Below, one piece after another: positions 7,840-17,480 of a stretch of 64,000 bases of DNA (position 1 is the stretch's first letter; every line of letters begins with the position of its first letter). A program made the translations under genes and the position numbers. A model generated the notes under the pieces. That model made no database searches. It saw only the letters and a list, made by a program, of their open reading frames with translations, and was not told the DNA's origin. Origin of the DNA: PWQG01 sp050486205 (GTDB taxonomy: Bacteria > Pseudomonadota > Gammaproteobacteria > Pseudomonadales > Pseudohongiellaceae); NCBI GenBank assembly GCA_050486205.1, contig JBJHCW010000001.1:434001-498000 (forward strand), given 5' to 3'.

Positions 7840-9852
7840 TTAAGGAACCTCTGACCGGAACTGATCAAAGACTCGAATCTGTGGCTCGAAGGTCTGACCG
7901 GACCGTCGTGCCGCGAGTGTCTCTTGCCTGAGGTCCTCATCAATCCAGTGCACAAACAGTTCATTGCCCGGGAACGTGGACTGACGATGATTGAAATCTT
8001 CGGGATACTTGACCCAGCGCCAGTGCGCCAGGCGATAGAAATCCTGTACCCAACCGGGAACAAAGGACGCATGCTCGTGATGCAGCTCCTGCATGCGATA
8101 GGAAAGCTCCAGCATTTCATCATAGTCACTGGAGCGGTCGTAACGCTCGATCATCCGATCCATTTCATAGACAGCGAAGGTTTCAAGATTGTTGGTCTGC
8201 ACGCGAATCCGCCGGTCAGGATTCACGCTGCCGTCTTCCAGGAAGGCATCATGGTAGGCGTTGGCAGAGTGGTAGAAGTCCCAGAAGCGCGGATACATTT
8301 CCACTTGCACGTTAAACGCGGCGAGGTGTATGTCGTGCTGCTTTTCCTGGACTTTCTGCCAGCCGGCCGTGGAATCCAGCACTTCAATACGAAACTCCAC
8401 ACCCGCGCGCGCGGCCTCCTCACGCAGAATGGTCAGTATGTCACGCAAAGTGGTGTAACCTGTGGATACCGTAAAGGCCAGGCGCTGCCCTTGCTCGTTG
8501 ACCAGAATGCCGTCCGGCCCACGTCGGGTGAAACCGGCCGCGGCAAAATACTCTTCGGCCTTTTCGATATCATAAGGCCGTGCCGTGATGTCCGGATGGG
8601 TGAACTCACCGTAACCATCGCGGGCCGTATTCATGCGCCGCCCGTCTCCCCGGAAGAAACTTTCAATCACACGATCAAAGTTCGTGGCGTGCTGAATACC
8701 CAGGCGCACGTTACGATCATCAAGAAAGCGCCGGTCGGTGTTTATCCAGAGACCGTAATTCGGGCGCGGGCGCTGATTGTAGAACACCGCTTTATGGATA
8801 TACCCGGCCTGCACATCAGGATCGCTGTCGGGCAGACGATCGTACCAGAATTCGGAGAGATTGAGGGCAAAACGATCCACGTCACCGCGGCGAAAATTTT
8901 CGAACGCATTATTGGTATCACGTACTACCCGGAACTGAATGCGATCGGCATTGAAGCGATTGCGGAAGAACTTCAGATCCTCCGCCCACCAGTTGTCTAT
9001 GCGCGTGATGGTTATGGAGCGTCCGCGGCTGATGTCTTCCTCACGCACCACATAAGGTGTGGTCACCGGCGCCGGGCGCCACTGGTATCGATCAACAAAA
9101 TCCTCTCCCAATTCGTTGTAGAAGTGCTGCGGTTGAGGACGCAGGTTCAGCACCCGGGAAGGCAGGTCCGGTTTGCTCTCGGTTGTGGTGACAGAGATGG
9201 TGTGTTCGTCGTAGCGGGTGATATTGGTGTAGGTAGTACCGATGCCGTAGTAGTTGTTGTACCAGGGCGCAACAATGTGCTCGGACTGGAAAAAGAAGAA
9301 CATGAACATGAAATCATCAGCGGTCACCGGCACACCGTCGGACCAGCGCGCATCGGGATTCAGGCGGGCATACACGGTCCGGTTTTCATAGTCGATGGCC
9401 CACTCCTGCGCCAGAGCCGGGTAGAAGGCGTTGTCCACATCCGGATGCAACTCGGCGAGACCCAGCGTCACATCATCCATGATCCAGCCCCGGAACGCAC
9501 CATTGGAGTCCGGGCCAACATGACGCAGAGTGCGTGGAAAATCCTGCAGGGTGGCAAATTCGGTGCCGCCTTTTCTCGCATCGGGTGAGCCCAGGTCAGG
9601 CAGGTCCATGCCGTCTTCCCACTCAAGGCCATCGGGTAGGTCCTCGATCGATGCAAAGGTGAAAAATTCGGGGTAGGTAGCATAATATTCGGTGAGCTCC
9701 GCACTGATATCGCGCATTTCCGTGTCGTCCGGACCACCACCACAGGCCGCCAGCACGGCAGCGGTTACCATCAGAATCACTTTCCGGCTCAAACCACTGA
9801 ACAGTCCACTGAACATCTCACTTACCCCTCGCAACAGTTTCAACAACTTCAC
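7840..9852 (-). CDS. Peptide-binding lipoprotein, SBP family 5 (YejA-like)
   Basis: A 670-residue extracellular solute-binding protein. A lipoprotein signal ends in LAACGGG near residue 37, so the mature protein would be anchored by lipid in the periplasm. The body has the family 5 pattern: FRGWIMDDVTLGLAELHP, LNPDARWSDGVPVTADDF, WWAEDLKFFRNRFNADRI and RPYDIEKAEEYFAAAGF. This is closest to the YejA branch, which takes up oligopeptides and microcin C in enterobacteria, although it is longer than E. coli YejA. A GTG start at 9852 overlaps the stop of the upstream permease as GTGA. Substrate (longer peptides) is inferred from the family only. Confidence 0.88.
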   Translation of the reverse strand: MKLLKLLRGVSEMFSGLFSGLSRKVILMVTAAVLAACGGGPDDTEMRDISAELTEYYATYPEFFTFASIEDLPDGLEWEDGMDLPDLGSPDARKGGTEFATLQDFPRTLRHVGPDSNGAFRGWIMDDVTLGLAELHPDVDNAFYPALAQEWAIDYENRTVYARLNPDARWSDGVPVTADDFMFMFFFFQSEHIVAPWYNNYYGIGTTYTNITRYDEHTISVTTTESKPDLPSRVLNLRPQPQHFYNELGEDFVDRYQWRPAPVTTPYVVREEDISRGRSITITRIDNWWAEDLKFFRNRFNADRIQFRVVRDTNNAFENFRRGDVDRFALNLSEFWYDRLPDSDPDVQAGYIHKAVFYNQRPRPNYGLWINTDRRFLDDRNVRLGIQHATNFDRVIESFFRGDGRRMNTARDGYGEFTHPDITARPYDIEKAEEYFAAAGFTRRGPDGILVNEQGQRLAFTVSTGYTTLRDILTILREEAARAGVEFRIEVLDSTAGWQKVQEKQHDIHLAAFNVQVEMYPRFWDFYHSANAYHDAFLEDGSVNPDRRIRVQTNNLETFAVYEMDRMIERYDRSSDYDEMLELSYRMQELHHEHASFVPGWVQDFYRLAHWRWVKYPEDFNHRQSTFPGNELFVHWIDEDLRQETLAARRSGQTFEPQIRVFDQFRSEVP

Positions 9853-10916
9853 TTGTAGACAGTAAATTTTTTCGGGTCAAATGCCTCGCGCACAGCCTCG
9901 CCCACAAAGGTGACCAGAGTCAGCAAAATCACCAATGTGCCAAATGCCGAGGTCACAATCCAGGGCGCGGTGCGCAGGTTGTCGGTGCCCTGCTTCAACA
10001 ACTCACCCAGACTCGGCGTTGGGGGCGGCAAGCCGAACCCAAGAAAATCCAGCGCCGTGATGGCGGTAATGGCCGCAATCATGGTGAACGGCATGAAAGT
10101 GACCAGTGTCGCCAGTACATTGGGCATGATGTGCCGAAAAATGATCCGTGTGTTGCCGGCACCGATGATGCGCGCCGATGCCACATAATCACGGGACTTC
10201 TGTTTGTAGGTTTCGGTGCGCATGTAATAGGTCATCGACGTCCACGAGAACAACACCAGCACTGCCAGCAATATTCCTATACGCGCCGAAATCGAGAACG
10301 TCGCTGGAATCACCGAGAATATGATAATGACCATGTAAAGAAAGGGAATATTGCTCCAGACCTCGATCAGACGCTGCACCAGCAGGTCGAACCAGCCGCC
10401 GAAGAAACCCATGGCAGCGCCCACAGCGATTCCAATGGTGTACACGGCCAACGTGAATCCCAGGGCAAAAATCAATGCTGTACGGGTGCCGTAGAAGAGC
10501 CTGGCCAGAATGTCCCGGCTGGTGGTGTCGGTGCCCAGAAAGTGCCGGTGTTCCAGTGTCGGTGGCTCGGGTCGGTAGATCCCGGTAATACTGTGGTTTT
10601 CATTGGCATTGTAGGGCACCGGCGGCATCAGCACCCAGTTGTCACCGCCCTCCTCGCGAAACTGTCGCTGCAACTCCCGGTAATCCGTCTCGAAGGAATA
10701 AGGCAGGCCAAAGGTGCGGCCGGGATTGAAGGCGCCATAGGTTGGAAAATAGAGTTGGCCCTCGTACTTCACAATCAGCGCACGGTTGTTTACCAGCATC
10801 TCACCAATGAGGAACAGAAACACAAGGAACAGAAGAATCAGAAAACTGTAGTAGCCGCGCTTTATCTCTCGAAAGCGTCGGAGCTTTTTCAGCGTGTCCG
10901 GGTTCAGCGTCATCAT
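9849..10916 (-). CDS. Peptide ABC transporter permease, YejE/OppC type
   Basis: A 355-residue inner-membrane permease. One N-terminal helix (YSFLILLFLVFLFLIGEML) is followed by a large periplasmic loop and then five more helices. HFLGTDTTSRDILARLFYGTR is the OppC-type motif and the cytoplasmic EAA loop that contacts the ATPase appears as YVASARIIGAGNTRIIFRH. The long first loop with PTYGAFNPG and TDYRELQRQF is typical of the YejE branch. It sits between the YejB-like permease and the binding protein and overlaps the latter by four bases. It forms the membrane channel together with the 10927-11946 product. Confidence 0.88.
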   Translation of the reverse strand: MMTLNPDTLKKLRRFREIKRGYYSFLILLFLVFLFLIGEMLVNNRALIVKYEGQLYFPTYGAFNPGRTFGLPYSFETDYRELQRQFREEGGDNWVLMPPVPYNANENHSITGIYRPEPPTLEHRHFLGTDTTSRDILARLFYGTRTALIFALGFTLAVYTIGIAVGAAMGFFGGWFDLLVQRLIEVWSNIPFLYMVIIIFSVIPATFSISARIGILLAVLVLFSWTSMTYYMRTETYKQKSRDYVASARIIGAGNTRIIFRHIMPNVLATLVTFMPFTMIAAITAITALDFLGFGLPPPTPSLGELLKQGTDNLRTAPWIVTSAFGTLVILLTLVTFVGEAVREAFDPKKFTVYK

Positions 10917-10926
10917 GCCAGCCGCC

Positions 10927-11946
10927 CTAGTTGAACCGGATGCGCGGATCGACCAGCGCCACCAGGATGTCAGACAGGATGTTGCCGATCAGCAGCAACA
11001 GGCTGGCCAGCAATACCACGCCCATGACCACCGGATAGTCCCGATCCAGAATGGCTGTCAGCCCCAACAGCCCGAAACCGTCAATATCAAAAATGGTTTC
11101 GATGAGAAACGAGCCGGATACCAGCAGCGTGATGTTCTGCCCGAAGGTGGTGGCTATCGGGATCAGTGAATTTCGCATGGCGTGACGGGTGACCGACTGA
11201 CGAAATGACACCCCCTTTGCCACCGCGGTGCGAATATAGTCAGCTGCCAGGTTGTCCATCAGGTGATTCTTCAGCAGCAGGGTGACCAGGGCAAAACTGC
11301 CGATCAGGTAACAGATCAATGGCAGCGTTGAGTGCTGGATCAGATCCACGGTCTTGCCCCAGAAATCCTTCTGGTCAAACTGCATGCTGACAAAACCTCC
11401 CATGGGGAACCACTCCAGGCGCACAGAGAAGTACAGCAGCAACAGCGAACCCAGTGCATAACCGGGTATGGCGTAACCGATAAAGATGAGGATGGACGTG
11501 ACATTGTCCACCACCGTCCGGTGTTTTATGGCTTTGAGAACCCCAAGGGGAATACACACAAGGTAAGTGATCACCAACGTGACCAGACCATAGTACAGGG
11601 ACACGGGAAAACGGCTGGCGATGACTTCGGTCACGGGCTGATTGTAGCGATAGGAGGTGCCCAGATCACCGGTGAGCACCTTGCCCATCCAGTCGAAATA
11701 GCTGATCAGCACCGGTTTGTCAAAACCGTAATACTCGCGCAGTCTGTCAATCTGGGCCTGGGACAGCGCCATGTCTGCGCCCACCTGGGATACACCCCCG
11801 CCACCGGCAGCCACCTGCTGGGTTTCCATGATGGCACGCTCCAGCGGACCACCAGGCACCAGTCGGGTAATGATGAAGACTATCACCGTGACGCCAAACA
11901 GAGTCGGCGGAATCAACATCAGGCGACGTAGAAAATACTCACGCAT
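10927..11946 (-). CDS. Peptide ABC transporter permease, YejB/OppB type
   Basis: A 339-residue inner-membrane permease beginning MREYFLRRLMLIPPTLFGVTV, with about six helices and the family motifs GDLGTSYRYNQPV, an EAA loop (YIRTAVAKGVSFRQSVTRHAM) and a closing LVDPRIRFN. It is the first gene of the minus-strand importer operon and lies back to back with the second importer, sharing a 158-bp divergent gap. No strong ribosome-binding site is seen in front of the ATG. A periplasmic insert containing VAAGGGGVSQVG after the first helix is characteristic of the YejB subgroup. Confidence 0.88.
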   Translation of the reverse strand: MREYFLRRLMLIPPTLFGVTVIVFIITRLVPGGPLERAIMETQQVAAGGGGVSQVGADMALSQAQIDRLREYYGFDKPVLISYFDWMGKVLTGDLGTSYRYNQPVTEVIASRFPVSLYYGLVTLVITYLVCIPLGVLKAIKHRTVVDNVTSILIFIGYAIPGYALGSLLLLYFSVRLEWFPMGGFVSMQFDQKDFWGKTVDLIQHSTLPLICYLIGSFALVTLLLKNHLMDNLAADYIRTAVAKGVSFRQSVTRHAMRNSLIPIATTFGQNITLLVSGSFLIETIFDIDGFGLLGLTAILDRDYPVVMGVVLLASLLLLIGNILSDILVALVDPRIRFN

Positions 11947-12046
11947 CTTGTTTTATTGCTCGCTACTGCTGAACGCGCTCAGGTATGGCTCATGCAAGCA
12001 ACGGAATGTAGAGTTTTTTTGCCGCGCTGTCCAATTTTTCGCCAAT

Positions 12047-12075
12047 TTGCTATTTCCAGGCATATTGCATACTGT
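12047..12075 (+). promoter_or_regulatory. Putative sigma-70 promoter for the OppA-type operon
   Basis: TTGCTA (12047-12052) and TACTGT (12070-12075) are separated by 17 bases, 30 bases before the GTG start of the binding-protein gene. It lies in the 158-bp gap between two divergent importer operons. Only moderately close to consensus. Confidence 0.4.
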
Positions 12076-12104
12076 CGAACCAGCTTGATAAACGAGGTCG
12101 CCCT

Positions 12105-13814
12105 GTGAAAACCCCATCGGTCCAACCCCATCGCCCCTGGCCTGCGCTGTCCCAGCCTCTGTCATGGTCACAACCCCTGTCAACCACGCTGCTTCTGCTT
12201 GCCATTCTGGCCCTGGGCGGCTGTGCAGACAGCGGCCGAGAAACGCGCGTGGATCAGGGAAACCGTGACGGTGTGCTCCATTTCGGCAACGGCACTGAGC
12301 CACAGGCGCTGGACCCGCATATCATCACCGGTGTCCCGGAAGACCGCATCATGAACGCCCTGTTCGAGGGCCTGGTCAACACCAACCCGGAAACCCTGGC
12401 AATCGAACCGGGCGTGGCACAGCGCTGGGAAATCAGTGAGGACGGCCGCAGCTACACTTTTTACCTGAACCCCGATGCCCGCTGGAGCAATGGTGATCCG
12501 ATCACTGCCGAGGACTTCCGATGGTCCTGGCAGCGTGCCCTGACACCCGAGCTGGCCAACCCCTACAGTTACATGTGGGCACCGGTGGTCAACGCCGAAG
12601 CCTATGCCAACGGCGAAATTGATGACTTCAGCCAGGTCGGCGTGCGGATGCTGGACGACTACACGCTACAGGTCGAACTGGTCAACCCCACGCCCTATTT
12701 CCTGCAACTGATGGATCACATGAACACCCTGCCCGTGCACCGGGCCACGGTGGAGGCATTCGGTGAGCCGACGAGTCGGCTTTCCCGCTGGGCACGCGAA
12801 GGCAATATCGTGAGCAACGGGCCGTTCCGCCTGACCGAGTGGGTGGTCAATTCACATCTGCGGGTTGAAAAGTCGGACACTTACTGGGACGCCGACAGTG
12901 TCCGGCTGAATGCGGTTGTTTTCTACCCGACGGAAAATCTGGTCACCGAGGAGCGCATGTTCCGCAATGGCCAGCTGCACCTGACGGCGGACGTGCCGAT
13001 GGACAAGGTGCCAGTGTACCTGCGTGATGAGCCGGACCTGATAAAGATAGACCCTTACCTTGGCACCTACTTCTACATCATCAACACCACGCGCGAACCG
13101 TTCACCGATGTGCGCGTGCGCCGGGCACTGGCCAAATCAGTGGATCGCCAGCTGCTGGCCGAAACGGTCATGGAAGGCATTGTGGAGCCCGCCTACGCCA
13201 TTGTCCCGCCGGGCACCCGCGGTTATTACCCACCACGCACTTTCTCCTATGATCCCGATCGCGCCCGGGAACTTCTGACAGAGGCCGGTTTTGACGGCGG
13301 GGAAGGTTTCCCGGCTTTCGAACTGCTGTACAACACCCACGAGTCACACCGCCAGATTGCCCAGGCCATACAACAGATGTGGCAACGGGAACTGGGCATC
13401 AGTGTCAATCTGGTCAATCAGGAATGGCAGGTCTATCTGGATACCCAGTCCACTATGAACTACGACGTCTCGCGCCGCGGATGGATTGGCAGCTATATGG
13501 ATCCGAATGTGTTCCTGAGCCTGTTTCTCACAGACGGCGGCAACAACCACACCGGCTTTGCCGACCCCCGCTACGATGAACTGATCACACAGGTAGCGCC
13601 TTCCAGGCTTGACCAGGACGATCGCTTTGCTGCCATGCAGGAGGCCGAAACCCGGCTGCTGGACACCATGCCGATCATTCCGATCTACACCTACCAGAGC
13701 AAACAGCTGCTGCACCCCGCCGTGCAGGGCCGGTACGCGAATATCATTGATCACTACAACTTCCGGTACATCTGGCTGGAAGACATAAGTATTGAAATTG
13801 ACATCGAGGACTGA
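12105..13814 (+). CDS. Peptide-binding lipoprotein, SBP family 5 (OppA-like), first tandem copy
   Basis: A 569-residue OppA-like binding protein. The lipoprotein signal ends in LALGGCADSG, so it should be membrane-anchored. Family features include GTEPQALDPH, LNPDARWSNGDPITAEDF and SNGPFRLTEW. GTG at 12105 with GAGG seven bases upstream is the chosen start. Its mature sequence is nearly superimposable on the next gene product (13942-15600): long identical blocks such as the VDQGNRDGVLHFGNG start and the closing DIE-D, so this is a tandem duplication. Both copies precede one permease pair and one fused ATPase, implying two receptors that share a single translocator, perhaps with different peptide preferences. 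Confidence 0.92.
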   Translation: MKTPSVQPHRPWPALSQPLSWSQPLSTTLLLLAILALGGCADSGRETRVDQGNRDGVLHFGNGTEPQALDPHIITGVPEDRIMNALFEGLVNTNPETLAIEPGVAQRWEISEDGRSYTFYLNPDARWSNGDPITAEDFRWSWQRALTPELANPYSYMWAPVVNAEAYANGEIDDFSQVGVRMLDDYTLQVELVNPTPYFLQLMDHMNTLPVHRATVEAFGEPTSRLSRWAREGNIVSNGPFRLTEWVVNSHLRVEKSDTYWDADSVRLNAVVFYPTENLVTEERMFRNGQLHLTADVPMDKVPVYLRDEPDLIKIDPYLGTYFYIINTTREPFTDVRVRRALAKSVDRQLLAETVMEGIVEPAYAIVPPGTRGYYPPRTFSYDPDRARELLTEAGFDGGEGFPAFELLYNTHESHRQIAQAIQQMWQRELGISVNLVNQEWQVYLDTQSTMNYDVSRRGWIGSYMDPNVFLSLFLTDGGNNHTGFADPRYDELITQVAPSRLDQDDRFAAMQEAETRLLDTMPIIPIYTYQSKQLLHPAVQGRYANIIDHYNFRYIWLEDISIEIDIED

Positions 13815-13941
13815 CCCTGGGCAAACCGGCAGGGATTCCTAGCCCGCTTTGACCATGGTATCGTTAAGGTCGATATTACACCGTGTCAGCTCAAGCGGCT
13901 GGCTGCGGCCTGAACAACAGCATACCGATGGTGGTTCACAG

Positions 13942-15600
13942 ATGACAGTTACACACGCTCGCTTCCTTGCCCCGGCAGTACTACTGCTTGCCGGCCTGAT
14001 ACTCTCAGCCTGCGGCGGCTCGCAGGAAGCCCGGGTGGATCAGGGCAACCGGGATGGTGTGCTGCATTTTGGTAACGGCGCCGAACCGCAGGGGCTGGAC
14101 CCGCACATCGTCACCGGCGTACCGGAAAACCGTATCATCAGCGCGCTGTTCGAAGGTCTGGTGACAAAACACCCGGAAACCCTGGACATCGAACCGGGCG
14201 TGGCGCAGAACTGGAACATCAGCGATGACGGCCTGACCTACACCTTCCACCTGAACCCGGATGCCCGCTGGAGCAATGGCGATCCGATCACTGCCGAGGA
14301 CTTCCGCTGGTCCTGGCAGCGGGCACTGACTCCGGAGCTGGGCAATCTCTACAACTACATGTATTTCCCCATACTCAATGCTGAAGAGTTTGCCATCGGG
14401 GAAATTGACGACTTCAACCAGGTGGGTGTCCGTGTGCTGGACGAGCACACCCTGGAAGTACAACTGCGCAACCCTGCACCCTATTTCCTGCAACTGCTGG
14501 ATCACTACAGTACCTTTCCGGTGCATCGCGCCACCGTGGAAGCCTTCGGCGACCCGGCCAGCCGGCTGACGCGCTGGGCGCGCGAAGGCAATATTGTTGC
14601 CAACGGCCCGTTCCAGCTGACCGAGTGGGTGGTCAACTCCCATATTCGTGTTGAAAAATCAGACACCTACTGGGATGCCGATGCCATCCGGCTCAATGCC
14701 ATTGTGTATTACCCCACCGAGAATCTGGTTACCGAGGAACGCATGTTCCGCGACGGACAACTGCACCTGACTGCGGACATCCCGCTGGACAAGATTCCCG
14801 TTTACCTGCGCGATGAACCCGACCTGATCCGGATTGAGCCCTATCTGGGCACGTACTACTACATGATCAACACCACACGGGAGCCATTTACCGATGTACG
14901 CGTGCGCCGCGCCCTGGCCAAGACCGTGGATCGGGCACTGCTGGCAGAGACGGTGATGGAAGGTGTGGTCGAACCGGCCTATGGCATCGTGCCGCCCGGT
15001 ACACTGGGCTACCAGCCACCCAAGCTGTTCGAATACAATCCGGAACGTGCGCGTGAATTGTTGGCCGAGGCTGGTTTTCCCGACGGTCAGGGTTTCCCGC
15101 GCTTCGAGATCCTGTACAACACGCATGAGTCCCACAGGCAGATTGCCCAGGTGATCCAGCAGATGTGGCGGCGTGAACTCGGTCTTGACGTGACCCTGGT
15201 CAACCAGGAGTGGCAAGTCTATCTGGATACCCAGGAGAACATGAACTATGACGTGTCACGTCGCGGCTGGATTGGTGACTACGTGGATCCATACTCCTTT
15301 CTGGACATGTTCATCACCGACGGTGGCAACAACAAGACCGGCTTTTCCGATCCACGATACGATGAGCTGATACTGCGCGAGGCACCGTCAAGACTGGATC
15401 AGGAGGAGCGTTTTGCCCTGTACCATGAAGCTGAAACCATACTGATAGACACCATGCCCATCATTCCCATTTATACCTACCAGAGCAAACGCCTGATGCA
15501 CCCGGCTGTGCGTGGCCGCCCCGCCAATATCATGGATCACTTCAATTTCAAGTATATCTGGCTTGATGATGTGACTGTCGAGATCGATATTGAAGACTGA
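13942..15600 (+). CDS. Peptide-binding lipoprotein, SBP family 5 (OppA-like), second tandem copy
   Basis: A 552-residue paralogue of the preceding protein. Starting at ATG 13942 gives a compact lipoprotein signal (APAVLLLAGLILSACGG); starting at 13849 would add 31 residues in front of it that do not resemble a signal. Differences from the first copy are scattered over the body, e.g. VTKHPETLDIE against VNTNPETLAIE and NYMYFPILNAEEF against SYMWAPVVNAEAY, which may alter the binding pocket. The permease gene starts 30 bases after its stop, so it is in the operon. Confidence 0.92.
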   Translation: MTVTHARFLAPAVLLLAGLILSACGGSQEARVDQGNRDGVLHFGNGAEPQGLDPHIVTGVPENRIISALFEGLVTKHPETLDIEPGVAQNWNISDDGLTYTFHLNPDARWSNGDPITAEDFRWSWQRALTPELGNLYNYMYFPILNAEEFAIGEIDDFNQVGVRVLDEHTLEVQLRNPAPYFLQLLDHYSTFPVHRATVEAFGDPASRLTRWAREGNIVANGPFQLTEWVVNSHIRVEKSDTYWDADAIRLNAIVYYPTENLVTEERMFRDGQLHLTADIPLDKIPVYLRDEPDLIRIEPYLGTYYYMINTTREPFTDVRVRRALAKTVDRALLAETVMEGVVEPAYGIVPPGTLGYQPPKLFEYNPERARELLAEAGFPDGQGFPRFEILYNTHESHRQIAQVIQQMWRRELGLDVTLVNQEWQVYLDTQENMNYDVSRRGWIGDYVDPYSFLDMFITDGGNNKTGFSDPRYDELILREAPSRLDQEERFALYHEAETILIDTMPIIPIYTYQSKRLMHPAVRGRPANIMDHFNFKYIWLDDVTVEIDIED

Positions 15601-15630
15601 CAGTAACCGGCGGCAAAAAGAGTAGCAGAC

Positions 15631-16563
15631 ATGTGGCGTTTTATTGGCATCAGATCCCTGCAGGCCATACCGGTCATCTTCATTGTCATCACGGTGACCT
15701 TCTTTCTGGTGCGCGCTGCACCCGGAGGTCCCTTCGCCAGCGAAAAGGCCGTGTCTGCCCAGGTACAGGCGGCACTTGAAGCCCAGTACCGCATGGACCT
15801 GCCCGCGCACCAGCAGTACCTGTCCTACCTGGCTGATCTGTTCCGCGGTGATCTGGGCCCCTCGTTCCGCTATCCTGGCCGCAACGTTGACGAGCTCATC
15901 ATGCAGGGCCTGCCGGTCACCGCCGAGCTGGGTTTCTATGCGCTGCTGATTGCGCTGCTGCTGGGAACACTTGCCGGCGTTTTTGCGGCGCTGAAACCGA
16001 ACTCGGCACAGGATTACGTGCCGATGAGCGTTTCCATGATCGGCATCTGTATGCCTTCATTTCTGCTGGGACCATTGCTGGTGCTGATTTTTGGTATCTG
16101 GCTGGGCTGGTTCCCGGTCTCGGGCTGGGGCAATACTCCTGGCGACAAGTTCCTGCCCAGCCTGACGCTTGGCTTTATGTACGCCGCCTATATTTCACGC
16201 CTGAGCCGCTCCGGCATGCTTGATGTATTGTCCCAGGATTACCTGCGCACGGCACGGGCCAAGGGACTGCCGGAACGGGTGGTGATCATCAAACACGCGC
16301 TGCGCGGTGGCCTGCTGCCAGTGGTCAGTTACCTGGGGCCAGCCTTTGCTGGCCTGCTCAGCGGCTCCTTTGTGGTGGAAACCATTTTCCAGATTCCCGG
16401 GCTGGGCCGATTCTATGTGCAGGCGGCGTTCAACCGTGACTACACCATGGTGCTGGGCACCACCATATTCCTGGCCTCGCTGATTGTGGTGTTCAACCTG
16501 CTGTCCGATATTGTGGCAGCCTGGCTGAACCCACGCCTGCGTTATCAGTTCAGAAAGAAATAG
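15631..16563 (+). CDS. oppB: Oligopeptide ABC transporter permease OppB type
   Basis: A 310-residue inner-membrane permease with six predicted helices. Family marks: FFLVRAAPGGPFASEK after the first helix, FRGDLGPSFRYPGRNV, and the cytoplasmic EAA loop YLRTARAKGLPERVVIIKHAL. It forms the channel with the OppC-type protein that follows after 14 bases. Being placed directly behind two OppA-like lipoproteins argues for an oligopeptide importer rather than a dipeptide or nickel one, but substrate remains inferred. Confidence 0.9.
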   Translation: MWRFIGIRSLQAIPVIFIVITVTFFLVRAAPGGPFASEKAVSAQVQAALEAQYRMDLPAHQQYLSYLADLFRGDLGPSFRYPGRNVDELIMQGLPVTAELGFYALLIALLLGTLAGVFAALKPNSAQDYVPMSVSMIGICMPSFLLGPLLVLIFGIWLGWFPVSGWGNTPGDKFLPSLTLGFMYAAYISRLSRSGMLDVLSQDYLRTARAKGLPERVVIIKHALRGGLLPVVSYLGPAFAGLLSGSFVVETIFQIPGLGRFYVQAAFNRDYTMVLGTTIFLASLIVVFNLLSDIVAAWLNPRLRYQFRKK

Positions 16564-16577
16564 GCGGTACGAGCAAG

Positions 16578-17471
16578 ATGAGCAATACAACAGCCACTAT
16601 TGCCGAACTGGACAAACAGCCCAAGGGCACCTCTCTCTGGGAAGACGCTTTTGTCCGCCTGCGCAAGAACCGCATGGCCATGGCCGGTCTTGGCTTTCTG
16701 ATTCTGCTGATCATCCTGTGCCTGCTCACACCCTGGATTGCGCCCTATGGCTACGAGGAGCAGAACCTGCGCCTCGGCGCCAGCCCGCCTTCGGCCGCAC
16801 ACTGGCTGGGCACCGACACGCTGGGCCGGGACATGCTGACACGCATTCTGCACGGCGGTCGTATCTCGTTACTGGTAGGCATTGTTGCCACTGCCATGGC
16901 GCTGGTCATCGGGGTCACCTACGGCGCCATTGCCGGTTATTTCGGCGGCCGCGTGGACGCAGTCATGATGCGAATTGTGGACACCATGTACGCCCTGCCG
17001 TTCATGATCTTCATTATCCTGCTGATGGTGGTTTTCGGTCGCAATCTGTTGCTGCTGTTCCTGGCCATCGGCGCGGTGGAATGGCTGACCATGGCCCGTA
17101 TCGTCCGGGGCCAGGTGTTGAGTCTTCGCCAGCAGGAATACATCGAGGCTGCAATATCGCTGGGTCTCGGTCCGGCCACCATCATTCGAAAGCATGTGCT
17201 GCCCAACGTGCTCGGCCCCATCATCGTCTATACCACCCTGACCATCCCCAGCGTGATGCTGCTGGAAGCATTCCTGAGCTTCCTGGGTCTGGGCATACAG
17301 CCGCCCCAATCTTCCTGGGGTGTGTTGATTTCCTATGGCGTGGACAGCATGGAAGAATACCCCTGGTTGCTGATATTCCCCGGTGTGGCGCTGGCGATGA
17401 CACTGTTTGCACTCAATTTTCTCGGCGACGGGCTGCGTGATGCGCTGGACCCGAAAGCCTCAAAGGACTAG
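16578..17471 (+). CDS. oppC: Oligopeptide ABC transporter permease OppC type
   Basis: A 297-residue permease: cytoplasmic N-terminus with LWEDAFVRLRKNRMAMAG, first helix near residues 35-55, the OppC motif HWLGTDTLGRDMLTRILHGGR, an EAA loop (YIEAAISLGLGPATIIRKHVL), and the final FLGDGLRDALDPK that closes most OppC/DppC proteins. It partners with the OppB-type permease upstream. The double-ATPase gene begins 10 bases after its stop, so co-translation is likely. Confidence 0.92.
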   Translation: MSNTTATIAELDKQPKGTSLWEDAFVRLRKNRMAMAGLGFLILLIILCLLTPWIAPYGYEEQNLRLGASPPSAAHWLGTDTLGRDMLTRILHGGRISLLVGIVATAMALVIGVTYGAIAGYFGGRVDAVMMRIVDTMYALPFMIFIILLMVVFGRNLLLLFLAIGAVEWLTMARIVRGQVLSLRQQEYIEAAISLGLGPATIIRKHVLPNVLGPIIVYTTLTIPSVMLLEAFLSFLGLGIQPPQSSWGVLISYGVDSMEEYPWLLIFPGVALAMTLFALNFLGDGLRDALDPKASKD

Positions 17472-17480
17472 CGCACCGGC

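Noticed and set aside
7924..9588. A 554-residue open frame on the plus strand
   Set aside because: It lies opposite the YejA-like binding protein gene, which has a lipobox and family motifs. The plus frame has no domain pattern and arises from the codon bias of the true gene.
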